Below the pieces are notes generated by a model. That model saw only the letters and a program-made list of their open reading frames with translations, was not told the origin of the DNA and ran no database searches. From NCBI GenBank assembly GCA_041662445.1, contig JBAZSL010000011.1, forward strand, positions 1 through 55,183: 55,183 nt of DNA, read 5' to 3'. The position numbers were made by a program, and so were the translations under genes. Of this stretch, positions 17,008-24,802 are shown piece after piece (the stretch's first letter is position 1; every line of letters starts with the position of its first letter). This DNA comes from UASB124 sp041662445. Its GTDB lineage: Bacteria > Babelota > Babeliae > Babelales > RVW-14.

Positions 17008-19389
17008 TTAGCTCTTTTTCTTTTTTCGTTTATGTATCGTCTTAAGATATGGTTTTGCAACCAGAGCCTCTTTGAGCACTGTATCCATGTGTGTGGCGTA
17101 AACAATTTCGAGTGATGGATCAAGTTCATGCGCGAATTCTTTAACATCCTTAGCATTACTCAGAGGAACAACGGCCTTGATAACGCCAAAGCGACTCGCA
17201 GCGAGCAGTTTCTCTTTAAGGCCACCAATCTGCAGCACCCTGCCACGCAATGTTACTTCACCCGTCATAGCCACGTCACGGCGGACAGGAACCTGTGTGA
17301 GCGCTGAGGTCAGTGCTACGGCCATGGTAATGCCGGCAGACGGACCGTCTTTAGGAATTGCTCCCTCAGGAACGTGGACGTGCACATCAACATCTGCATA
17401 AAAATTTTCTTTAAGACCAAAGTCTTTTGCGCGTGAGCGGATATAGCTCATCGCAGCCTGTGCCGACTCTTGCATAACTTCGCCCAGCTGACCGGTAATC
17501 GTCAAGGTACCCTTGCCCTTCATGACTGTTACCTCAACATCAAGCACATCGCCACCAACTTCGGTCCAGGCAAGACCTGTTGCAACACCAACCGCATGCT
17601 CACGTGAACGCTCATCGCGTCTGAATGAAGCCGCACCAAGCCACTGCTCAAGCATCGCATCATCAACAACAACATGCTGATCCGGTTTGCCCTTAAGCAA
17701 CAGCAAAATGCCCTTGCGCAGAAGTTTGGCGAGCACACGTTCCAACTGCCGAACACCGGCTTCTTTGGTGTATTCATCAATAATTTTTTTGACGATACTT
17801 TCAGGAATCGTCACCTGTTGATTTTTAAGATCGTGTTCTTTAAGCAGTTTTGGTAATAAGAAATTTTGCGCTATCTCAAGCTTTTCTTGATCGGTATACC
17901 CCGAAAGCTGAATGATTTCCATACGATCGAGCAATGGATAAGGAATATTATCAATCACATTTGCCGTCGTAATAAACATCACCTTGGACAAATCATAATC
18001 AACTTCAAGAAAGTGATCGCCAAATGATTTGTTAAGCTCAGGATCAAGCACTTCGAGCAATGCCGCAGCCGGATCGCCACGAAAATCCATCGCCATTTTA
18101 TCTATCTCATCCAAGAGCATAACCGGATTGATAACTTTAACTTTCTTCATCGACTGAACAATTTTTCCGGGCATAGCACCAATGTAGGTACGACGATGTC
18201 CGCGGATTTCAGCCTCATCACGTACACCACCAAGTGAAATACGTACAAGCTCACGCCCCAATGCCGCAGCCACCGATTGCCCCAGTGACGTTTTACCAAC
18301 GCCAGGAGGCCCTACCAAACAAATAATCGGCGAACGACGTAAATTATCACCAGCAAATTTCTTGGCGGCCAAAAATTCTATAATGCGCTCTTTGGCTTTT
18401 TTCATCCCGGCATGCGAGTTGTTTAAAATTTTTTCAGCATCATCCATACCAACCGTATCGTTGGTCACTTCACTCCACGGAAGGCTCAAAAGCCACTCAA
18501 TGTAATTTCTACTAACAGCAGCCTCTGGTGATGTTGCCTGCATCTGCTCAAGACGTCGTAACTCCGCATCAACTTTTTCTCGAGCTTCGGATGAAAGCTT
18601 TACTTTCTTTGCCTTTTTGCGTAGATCATTAATCTCGTGCTGAAAATCATCACGTCCAAGCTCACGCTGAATGGCACGCATCTGCTCAGTTAAGTAATAA
18701 TCTTTTTGATTCTTCTCAACTTGGCTCTGAATACGCTTACGAATATTTTTTTCTGCCTTAAGAATCTCAAGTTCATTACGCAGCAAAACACATATATGCA
18801 AAGCGCGATCTTTAAGACCAATGGTTTCTAAAATTTTTTGTCGATCTGAAAAATTAAGATGCATTTGAATAGCAACGGTATCAGCAAGATAATCGATATC
18901 ATCAATACCGTGGAAGAGGCTCAGCACATCAGCAGAAACTTTTTCATTAAGCTGAACGTACTCTTTGAACAGATCAAAAAGATTGCGCCACAGCGCCGTG
19001 TTATCAGGGGTTGTTTCAAGCGGCGTTGGATACAAATCCTGCGCCATAACGCCCAGAAAACCGTCGCTCTGTTTTACATCAACAATTCGTGAACGCGCAA
19101 TCCCCTCAACAAGGATCTTAAGCGTACCATTAGGCATACGCGCTACCTGTACAATCATTGCACGCGTACCCGTGTGAAACACATCATCAAGTGATGGCTT
19201 TTCCGTATCGGTAACTTTTTGAGCAGTAACAAAGATTTCTTTGTTACCATGAATCGCGGCGTCGACTGCCTTAATAGAAAAATCACGACCGACAACAACC
19301 GGTACAATACTGCGTGGAAGTGCAACCATATTTTTAAGCGGAAGAACCGGCAAAAAGACCGGCTCACCATGTTTAAACGTCTCGTCCAT
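17008..19389 (-). CDS. lon: ATP-dependent protease La (Lon)
   Basis: The enzyme (793 residues) is a complete LonA: N-terminal substrate-binding LON domain (about 1-205), helical linker, AAA+ module and serine protease domain. Walker A is GPPGVGKTS (about 360), followed by LLDEIDKM. The catalytic Ser lies in PKDGPSAGI (about 683) and the catalytic Lys in GGLKEKLLAA (about 725). It degrades misfolded and selected regulatory proteins in the cytoplasm. The C-terminus carries a Lys/Arg-rich tail. The gene stands alone with about 330 bp upstream, divergent from the carrier genes. I see no convincing CIRCE or heat-shock element upstream. Confidence 0.97.
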   Translation of the reverse strand: MDETFKHGEPVFLPVLPLKNMVALPRSIVPVVVGRDFSIKAVDAAIHGNKEIFVTAQKVTDTEKPSLDDVFHTGTRAMIVQVARMPNGTLKILVEGIARSRIVDVKQSDGFLGVMAQDLYPTPLETTPDNTALWRNLFDLFKEYVQLNEKVSADVLSLFHGIDDIDYLADTVAIQMHLNFSDRQKILETIGLKDRALHICVLLRNELEILKAEKNIRKRIQSQVEKNQKDYYLTEQMRAIQRELGRDDFQHEINDLRKKAKKVKLSSEAREKVDAELRRLEQMQATSPEAAVSRNYIEWLLSLPWSEVTNDTVGMDDAEKILNNSHAGMKKAKERIIEFLAAKKFAGDNLRRSPIICLVGPPGVGKTSLGQSVAAALGRELVRISLGGVRDEAEIRGHRRTYIGAMPGKIVQSMKKVKVINPVMLLDEIDKMAMDFRGDPAAALLEVLDPELNKSFGDHFLEVDYDLSKVMFITTANVIDNIPYPLLDRMEIIQLSGYTDQEKLEIAQNFLLPKLLKEHDLKNQQVTIPESIVKKIIDEYTKEAGVRQLERVLAKLLRKGILLLLKGKPDQHVVVDDAMLEQWLGAASFRRDERSREHAVGVATGLAWTEVGGDVLDVEVTVMKGKGTLTITGQLGEVMQESAQAAMSYIRSRAKDFGLKENFYADVDVHVHVPEGAIPKDGPSAGITMAVALTSALTQVPVRRDVAMTGEVTLRGRVLQIGGLKEKLLAASRFGVIKAVVPLSNAKDVKEFAHELDPSLEIVYATHMDTVLKEALVAKPYLKTIHKRKKKKS

Positions 19390-19558
19390 AAGCCCTTTAG
19401 CTTTTAAATTCTCATGATAGTCAATAGTAAGATTTCTTTATAACGATGATATCAACTTTTATTTTCAAAGTATAGTCCTACTTGAAAACTTTACAGCGTC
19501 ACAAACAGCACGTATTGCGCGGAAATAAAGGATAAACTGCAATTATCTCACAGCGAAA

Positions 19559-19586
19559 TTGACTTTTTGACACCCATCCCTATACT
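19559..19586 (+). promoter_or_regulatory. Possible promoter of the NTT carrier pair
   Basis: TTGACT (19559-19564), a 16-bp spacer and TATACT (19581-19586) fit a sigma70-type promoter. Downstream, a CGTGG/CCACG hairpin with a G-rich loop (19657-19675) and a CCTCA/TGAGG hairpin whose right arm joins the ribosome site GAGGGGAG (19694-19713) could modulate translation. The rest of the 19390-19720 gap shows nothing further. Confidence 0.45.
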
Positions 19587-19720
19587 CCAGGGGTAAACTT
19601 TATACGAGAAATGTGCTCCAGGTAAGCCTACACTCATCACCGATAGACAATCCTTTCGTGGAAGGGGTTGCCACGGGGGGAATATAAAAAAAACCTCAGC
19701 TTTTATCGTGAGGGGAGCTT

Positions 19721-21145
19721 ATGTACGACCAACCGAAGCTCAGTTGGAAAAGTTTGTGGAGTATTAAGCCTGAATACACCTCCAAGGTCTTTTACCTTGC
19801 GCTGACATTTCTTCTTATGTCATGCACACTGGTTATTTGGCGTCCGCTCAAAATGGCTATCTTTGCCAAAATGGTAGGCGCGTACCAGGTACCTGAAGCA
19901 AAACTCTATTCTCTTCTGTTTATCATTCCGCTTATTTTGGTCTATTCAAAACTTGTTGATGTTCTCCGTCGTCACCATCTTTTATACTGCTATACCATTT
20001 TCCATGCCATTGGAGGCATGATTTTTGCCTACCTTCTAACGCATCCGGTACATGGTCTTGCCAATACCCAGGTAAGCAGCGACCGTTGGTTGGGGTGGGC
20101 ATTCTATTTCTTTATGGAAAGCTTTGATGCCTTTTTTTCGGCAACTTTTTGGTCCTTTGCCGATTCGGTTAACAACCCCAAAGATGCTAAAAATTATTAT
20201 GGCTTTTTAGTCTCCGGTTCAAAAATAGGCGGTATTATCGCATCGGCGCTTCTGTACATCACCTTGGGGTGCTGCTCGGCCGGTAACGAAGTTCATTTTT
20301 TGCCAGGAGCATTGTTCGTTGGAAGCCTTCTTTTGTGCGCAGCCTCGTTTGCCCTCTATCTTTTGGTTACCAAAGTGCCAGACACCATCATGCACGGGTA
20401 TGAGGCAACGTATCAACTTGAGAAGCATAAAAAAAGAGAATCCGACGCCGGCTCTGGCATATTAGGTATGTTAAAAAGTTCAGTTGACGGCCTGCTTATC
20501 ATGCTTAAAAAACCTTATGTTTTGGGCATCTTTTCCCTGGTCGTTTTTTATGATGTCATGGTGGTTATCTTTGATTGGTGGGTCGCCGTACATGCCGATC
20601 AACAATTGCCAACCGTTGGCGCAATGACGGCATTTTACGCCAAATATTACTTCTTTCTCAACGCTATTGGCCTGGTCATATCGTTTCTGGGAACAACGCC
20701 AATTCTGCGACTTGTAGGAATTCGAATCTCATTATTTATTTTCCCGCTCTTCTGTCTTTCACTGCTGATCGTCACGTATCTTTTTCCAACAGCAAATGTA
20801 TTTTTTGCTGTATTGGTTGGACTGCGTTCATTCAACTATGCCTTTAATCACCCAACACGAGAATTTTTGTATATTCCAACAACCAAAGATATCAAGTTCA
20901 AGGCAAAGACGTGGACGGATGCATTCGGATCGCGTATTGCCAAAAGTTTTGGTTCTGTCTTTAACAAAGCACTTAAATGTACTTCACCTGCTTTTGCCCT
21001 TGTCTCCAGTCTCAGCTTGAGTTTTGGTTTAACGTTTTTGTGGCTCATCATTGTTTATTTCCTTGGTAAAACACTTCAAAATGCCATTGATAATAAACAG
21101 GTGATTGGAGAGAACGGCAATCAGCCGGAGGTAACACGCACATAA
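19721..21145 (+). CDS. ATP/ADP translocase-like nucleotide carrier (NTT/Tlc family), first copy
   Basis: A 474-residue protein with about 12 hydrophobic segments. It resembles the bacterial/plastid nucleotide transporter family (TC 2.A.12), for example the FWSFADSVNNPKDAKNYYGF motif, the short charged loops and the DIKFKAKTWTDAFGSRIAKS motif late in the protein. Family members swap host ATP for ADP or import other nucleotides across the inner membrane. Which nucleotide is carried cannot be decided from sequence. GAGGGGAG precedes the ATG. A second carrier follows after 33 bp. Their similarity, including the shared KDIKFK motif, suggests tandem duplication followed by divergence, perhaps with different substrates. 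Confidence 0.85.
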   Translation: MYDQPKLSWKSLWSIKPEYTSKVFYLALTFLLMSCTLVIWRPLKMAIFAKMVGAYQVPEAKLYSLLFIIPLILVYSKLVDVLRRHHLLYCYTIFHAIGGMIFAYLLTHPVHGLANTQVSSDRWLGWAFYFFMESFDAFFSATFWSFADSVNNPKDAKNYYGFLVSGSKIGGIIASALLYITLGCCSAGNEVHFLPGALFVGSLLLCAASFALYLLVTKVPDTIMHGYEATYQLEKHKKRESDAGSGILGMLKSSVDGLLIMLKKPYVLGIFSLVVFYDVMVVIFDWWVAVHADQQLPTVGAMTAFYAKYYFFLNAIGLVISFLGTTPILRLVGIRISLFIFPLFCLSLLIVTYLFPTANVFFAVLVGLRSFNYAFNHPTREFLYIPTTKDIKFKAKTWTDAFGSRIAKSFGSVFNKALKCTSPAFALVSSLSLSFGLTFLWLIIVYFLGKTLQNAIDNKQVIGENGNQPEVTRT

Positions 21146-21178
21146 CAACTCTTAATTTTCCTATAGCGAAAGGCGAGA

Positions 21179-22579
21179 ATGAACTTCGGGGTAAGGAAGC
21201 GACTGCTATCACGAGTAGAAAATTCACTAGGCATTGATCGACATGATGCCATCAAACTCATCCTCAGCGCAATAGCCTTTTTCTTCATCATAAGCTCTTA
21301 CTCAGTTTTACGCTCCCTCAAAACATCAATCTTTTTGGGATTTGTGGGCCGCCAGTATGAGCCAATTTCAAAGTTCTTGAGCATCTTTGTCACCATTCCC
21401 GCAATGATGCTGTTGGCAAAAATTACCGATAAGTTCCGACGCCACCAGGTTGTTTATTGTTTCATGGGATTTTATGCGATTGCCGCACTCGTCTTCGCTC
21501 TTCTCTTTGCCCATCCGGTGTATGGTGTTCACAATACACTAACCAGCCCCTATCGTTTGACCGGCTGGGCGTTTGAAATCATTATGGATCTTTTTCAGGC
21601 ACTTATTGTTGGCACTTTTTGGAGCTTTTTGAATTCCATCTGTTCGCCCACTTTTGCAGGCAAATCCTATGGCTTCATTGTCGCCGCATCACGCGTTGGT
21701 GGTATAGCTGCATCATTTTTAAGCTGGTTTTTTTTAAAAAAAATTGCGCTTGATGAAAGCATTATCATTTCAGGTCTTACGGCAGGAACCGGCATCTTTC
21801 TTGTGCTCGCTGTTGCCTGTATTTATTTTATTACCACTAAAATACCCTCAGAAAATCTGCATGGCTACGAAGCTGCTTATCGTAATGACGAACAGCAATC
21901 ACGATCAAAAAAGAAAGTAAGCATGTTTGAGGGGTTACGGCTTATGCTTATGGAGCCGTATGTACTTGGCATTTTTGGGCTCGTCTTTAGCTATGAGATT
22001 ATTAGCATCATTTTTGACTACCAAATGCACGTTTTGATGTCACTTGAAAGTCACAACAGAGTTTATGATATGAGCCTTTTCATGTTGGTGTATACAGGAA
22101 CCTTTCAATTTGTAAGCTTCCTTTTCGCGCTCTTTGGCACCTCAACGCTGCTCAAGCGCGTAGGGGTCAAGGCGTGCCTGCTGATTATGCCAATTATCAC
22201 CGTTACACTCGCGATCATGCCTCTGCTTTGCCCAACACTCAGTATGTTTTTTGTGGTTATGGTCATTTTGCGAGCAATCAACTATGGCTTTAATCATCCA
22301 TTACGTGAAATTCTCTTTATTCCAACCACCAAAGACATCAAATTTAAATCCAAAGCGTGGATCGAATCATTTGGCAGAACATTATCCAAAACAATGGGAT
22401 CATCGTTCAATTATATTACAACGCTCATTACGGCACCGTATATGTGTCTAGTCGCAGCATCCACAATTTCATGTGGACTATCTGCAATATGGGCTCTTGT
22501 CGCACTCCTTGTAGGTAAAAAATATCTCACAACGCTTCACAACAATACGGTTATCGGCAAGGAAGACTCTTCAGCTTGA
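21179..22579 (+). CDS. ATP/ADP translocase-like nucleotide carrier, second copy
   Basis: The product has 466 residues and the same 12-segment layout as its upstream neighbour. SSYSVLRSLKTSIFLGFVG near the first membrane segment resembles the corresponding Tlc region. FWSFLNSICSPTFAGKSYGF and TTKDIKFKSKAWIESFGR are clear paralogous matches to the first copy. The ribosome site AAAGGCGAG lies before the ATG. It is probably expressed from the same promoter as the first copy. Paired NTT genes occur in Chlamydiae and Rickettsiales, where copies have separate jobs (ATP/ADP exchange versus net nucleotide uptake); the same may hold here, but this is inference. Confidence 0.85.
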   Translation: MNFGVRKRLLSRVENSLGIDRHDAIKLILSAIAFFFIISSYSVLRSLKTSIFLGFVGRQYEPISKFLSIFVTIPAMMLLAKITDKFRRHQVVYCFMGFYAIAALVFALLFAHPVYGVHNTLTSPYRLTGWAFEIIMDLFQALIVGTFWSFLNSICSPTFAGKSYGFIVAASRVGGIAASFLSWFFLKKIALDESIIISGLTAGTGIFLVLAVACIYFITTKIPSENLHGYEAAYRNDEQQSRSKKKVSMFEGLRLMLMEPYVLGIFGLVFSYEIISIIFDYQMHVLMSLESHNRVYDMSLFMLVYTGTFQFVSFLFALFGTSTLLKRVGVKACLLIMPIITVTLAIMPLLCPTLSMFFVVMVILRAINYGFNHPLREILFIPTTKDIKFKSKAWIESFGRTLSKTMGSSFNYITTLITAPYMCLVAASTISCGLSAIWALVALLVGKKYLTTLHNNTVIGKEDSSA

Positions 22580-22639
22580 TAAATATAGTCAATCTGCTAG
22601 TATTTTGAGGTTGTTTTTGTTTATTTATTAATCAAATTC

Positions 22640-22685
22640 TTGTTTCTTGGCATCGCGGGTGGTCTTTGATGACCCAAAGAAACAA
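22640..22685 (+). promoter_or_regulatory. Stem-loop in the rpsB leader
   Basis: TTGTTTCTT (22640-22648) pairs with AAGAAACAA (22677-22685), enclosing an inner GGTC/GACC hairpin. It ends 22 nt before rpsB. Leaders of rpsB are autoregulated by S2 in several bacteria, so this is a candidate control element; it could also be a terminator or processing site after the carrier genes. Confidence 0.5.
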
Positions 22686-22707
22686 TAGGTAAAACCCGGA
22701 GAATGAT

Positions 22708-23766
22708 ATGATCGATTTAAAGCAAATGCTTGAAGCTGGCGTCCATTTTGGTCACAAAACGTCGCGCTGGTCCCCTAAAATGCGTCCATATATCTGGGGC
22801 GCAAAAAACCGTGTCCATCTCATTGATGTATCCAAAACAGCGATTCTGCTTGAACGCGCGGGAAATTTTCTTAAAGATGTTTCACGCACTGGCGGCAAAT
22901 TGTTATTTGTTGGCACAAAAAAGCCAGCACAAGAAATCATTCAAAAGGCCGCAACAGCAACGCGCATGCCTTTTGTCATCCATCGATGGGTCGGTGGCAC
23001 ACTGAGCAACTATGAACAGGTAAAGAAGGCTGTTACGCGCCTCCTTCACATGCGCGATGTGCTACAAAAATCAGCAACCCACTATAAGAAAAAAGAAATT
23101 AGCATGATCCAAAAGGAGATTGCTCGTCTCGAAAAGAATGTTGGCGGCATTATTGATTTTGATTATCCACCAGCAGCAATAATCGTTATCGACGTAAAAA
23201 AAGAACACTCTGCACTCAAAGAAGCTCTCAGCTTGGGCATTCCCGTGGTTGCTTTGGTTGATACCAATAGCGATCCTTCCGGAATCACCCACGTCATTCC
23301 ATCAAACGATGATTCTCCTAAAGCGATAAACTTCGTTATTAGTTATCTTGAGGGACGCATCCTTGAAGGCCTCAAAGAGCATGAAACTGCTCAAGCCAAA
23401 GTACGTGCGGAACAAGATGCAAAGCGCTTGGCAGATCAAGAGGCTCGCAAAGCTGCTGCTAAGGCTGCTGCCGATGCACATGCGGCGCACAGTGCAAAGC
23501 AACAAATCCAACCAAGACCTGTGCACACAGCTGTAAAAGAATCAACCGTAAAAGCTCCTGAAAAAGCTGCTCCGGTCAAAGCTGCACCAACAATTGTAGC
23601 TACAGACGCTAAGGCGCCTATTACTGAAGTAAAGCTTAAAAAAGAAATCAAGGTTGAGCCGCCTAAGCATGAAGCCAAAGCTCTCAAGCCAGTCAAGGCA
23701 GAGCCTAAAGTTGAAGCTAAAAGCGACGCAAAAAAAGAAATTAAAAAAACAGCTAAATCTAACTAA
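22708..23766 (+). CDS. rpsB: 30S ribosomal protein S2 with long C-terminal tail
   Basis: The first 230 or so residues are ordinary S2: LEAGVHFGHKTSRWSPKM, KTAILLERAG, GTKKPAQEII, RWVGGTLSNYE, DTNSDPSGITHVIPSNDDS. S2 sits on the 30S body and is needed for binding of S1. The protein runs to 352 residues, about 100 longer than usual. Residues about 235-352 form a low-complexity tail of Ala, Lys, Glu and Pro. GGAG lies just before the ATG and a stem-loop precedes it. The usual downstream partner tsf is absent; tRNA-Ser and SRP RNA follow instead. Confidence 0.96.
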   Translation: MIDLKQMLEAGVHFGHKTSRWSPKMRPYIWGAKNRVHLIDVSKTAILLERAGNFLKDVSRTGGKLLFVGTKKPAQEIIQKAATATRMPFVIHRWVGGTLSNYEQVKKAVTRLLHMRDVLQKSATHYKKKEISMIQKEIARLEKNVGGIIDFDYPPAAIIVIDVKKEHSALKEALSLGIPVVALVDTNSDPSGITHVIPSNDDSPKAINFVISYLEGRILEGLKEHETAQAKVRAEQDAKRLADQEARKAAAKAAADAHAAHSAKQQIQPRPVHTAVKESTVKAPEKAAPVKAAPTIVATDAKAPITEVKLKKEIKVEPPKHEAKALKPVKAEPKVEAKSDAKKEIKKTAKSN

Positions 23767-23774
23767 GAGCGCAA

Positions 23775-23863
23775 GGAGAGATGGCTGAGTGGTCGAAAGC
23801 GCACGATTGGAGATCGTGTATGTCCTGAAAGGGGCATCGAGGGTTCGAATCCCTCTCTCTCCA
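23775..23863 (+). tRNA. tRNA-Ser (GGA)
   Basis: Class II tRNA with acceptor GGAGAGA/TCTCTCC, anticodon loop TTGGAGA (anticodon GGA), a long variable arm (TGTCC..GGGCA) and T arm GAGGG/CCCTC. CCA is not encoded: the discriminator base A is followed directly by TACTACGC, the start of a palindromic element. Confidence 0.93.
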
Positions 23864-23954
23864 TACTACGCTCTTCGCCTAACGGCTCGTAGCTACGTAT
23901 GGCGGGCCATACTTACGCCCTGTCCTCCGTAGCCACCTGGGCACAGGCGGAGAT
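23863..23954. repeat. tRNA-adjacent palindromic element plus CCTGTCC-type palindrome
   Basis: CCATACTACGC at the tRNA-Ser end is mirrored by GTAGCTACGTATGG ending at 23901. A second unit (23919-23954) starts CCTGTCCTCCGTAGCC and ends GGCGGAGAT. Both types recur beside the other tRNA genes in the window. Confidence 0.75.
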
Positions 23955-23971
23955 GAAACTGTAAGCAAGTT

Positions 23972-24057
23972 GGGTAAGGTAAGTTGAGATTATGCAGAAT
24001 CCGTCAGGTCCGGAAGGAAGCAGCGGGGGTATAATTTCTCTGTACCTTGCCCTTTTT
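23972..24057 (+). ncRNA. ffs: Signal recognition particle RNA, small bacterial (4.5S) type
   Basis: The invariant apical core GTCAGGTCCGGAAGGAAGC is at about 24003-24021 and GCAGC follows. The ends GGGTAAGGTA (23972-23981) and TACCTTGCCC (24043-24052) pair fully, giving an RNA of about 81 nt. TTTTT at 24053-24057 completes an intrinsic terminator. It binds Ffh for co-translational targeting of membrane and exported proteins. No Alu domain is present, as in Gram-negative SRP RNAs. Confidence 0.95.
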
Positions 24058-24081
24058 CTTTTCTATCTCCCTATCCCACCA

Positions 24082-24627
24082 TCAAAACCAACCCAAGGCC
24101 TCCCCCATCATCATCAGGCACATACAGCATACGCCGCATGCACACATAACCGTGTCGGCATTTGATGTAATACGCGGATGCACCATGGTTGGGGTAATGT
24201 GCTGCAGGTAATAGTCGGCAAGAAATTCACTAATTTCTTTTTTATTACGCATGTGCGCAAATCTGAACGCCGTAATCCCTGGATCGGTTTCCGCCGCAAT
24301 ATTCGCTCCTTTGATCACCAACAACTTCACCAGTGGCAATTGATTTAAGAAAATTGCCCACGCAAGCGCATTCCATCTGGGATGTGCTGCAATATGAAGA
24401 GGCGCATCACAAGGCCATCCCCATACTAAATACAATGAAAGCTGCAATGCGTCTTTATTGGTAATGGCATCATAAACTAAAAGCTCCTGCTCTTGTTGTG
24501 GCATGGATTCAAAAACTGATTCATCTGTTACAAAATTTTCGGCACACCGTTGTCGCATGCCATACAATGTGGTAACGCTCAAGAAAATGGTCCAGAAGCA
24601 GAAACAGCACCTCAGCGACTTCTTCAT
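24082..24627 (-). CDS. Exported protein with about two ankyrin repeats
   Basis: The start is chosen at 24627, where AAGGGA precedes an ATG that begins a signal peptide (MKKSLRCCFCFW, hydrophobic to about residue 24). A 13-residue upstream extension is unlikely. In the 181-residue product, WNALAWAIFLNQLPLVKLLVIKGANI and the following GITAFRFAHMRNKKEISEFL are ankyrin units, and a weaker one may precede them. The C-terminus is hydrophobic and Cys/Met-rich. Exported ankyrin proteins in intracellular bacteria are often host-directed; that role is inference. Its end faces the SRP RNA terminator. Confidence 0.7.
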   Translation of the reverse strand: MKKSLRCCFCFWTIFLSVTTLYGMRQRCAENFVTDESVFESMPQQEQELLVYDAITNKDALQLSLYLVWGWPCDAPLHIAAHPRWNALAWAIFLNQLPLVKLLVIKGANIAAETDPGITAFRFAHMRNKKEISEFLADYYLQHITPTMVHPRITSNADTVMCACGVCCMCLMMMGEALGWF

Positions 24628-24802
24628 CAGACAATCCCTTCTTTGGTTACACTCTCGGCACATCACGGCACTTTTGAGCAGGCTGATAATCTCATCATAA
24701 TGTGCAATACAATCATTTTTGTCGAAACATTGTATGGCACACCTACCATCGCTATACTTGGTCCGTTCGTTGGATAGTTATACAAATTTTTATTACATCA
24801 TC

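Noticed and set aside
19390..19720. Heat-shock (CIRCE or sigma32-type) control upstream of lon
   Set aside because: No matching inverted repeat or -35/-10 pattern could be found on the lon strand.
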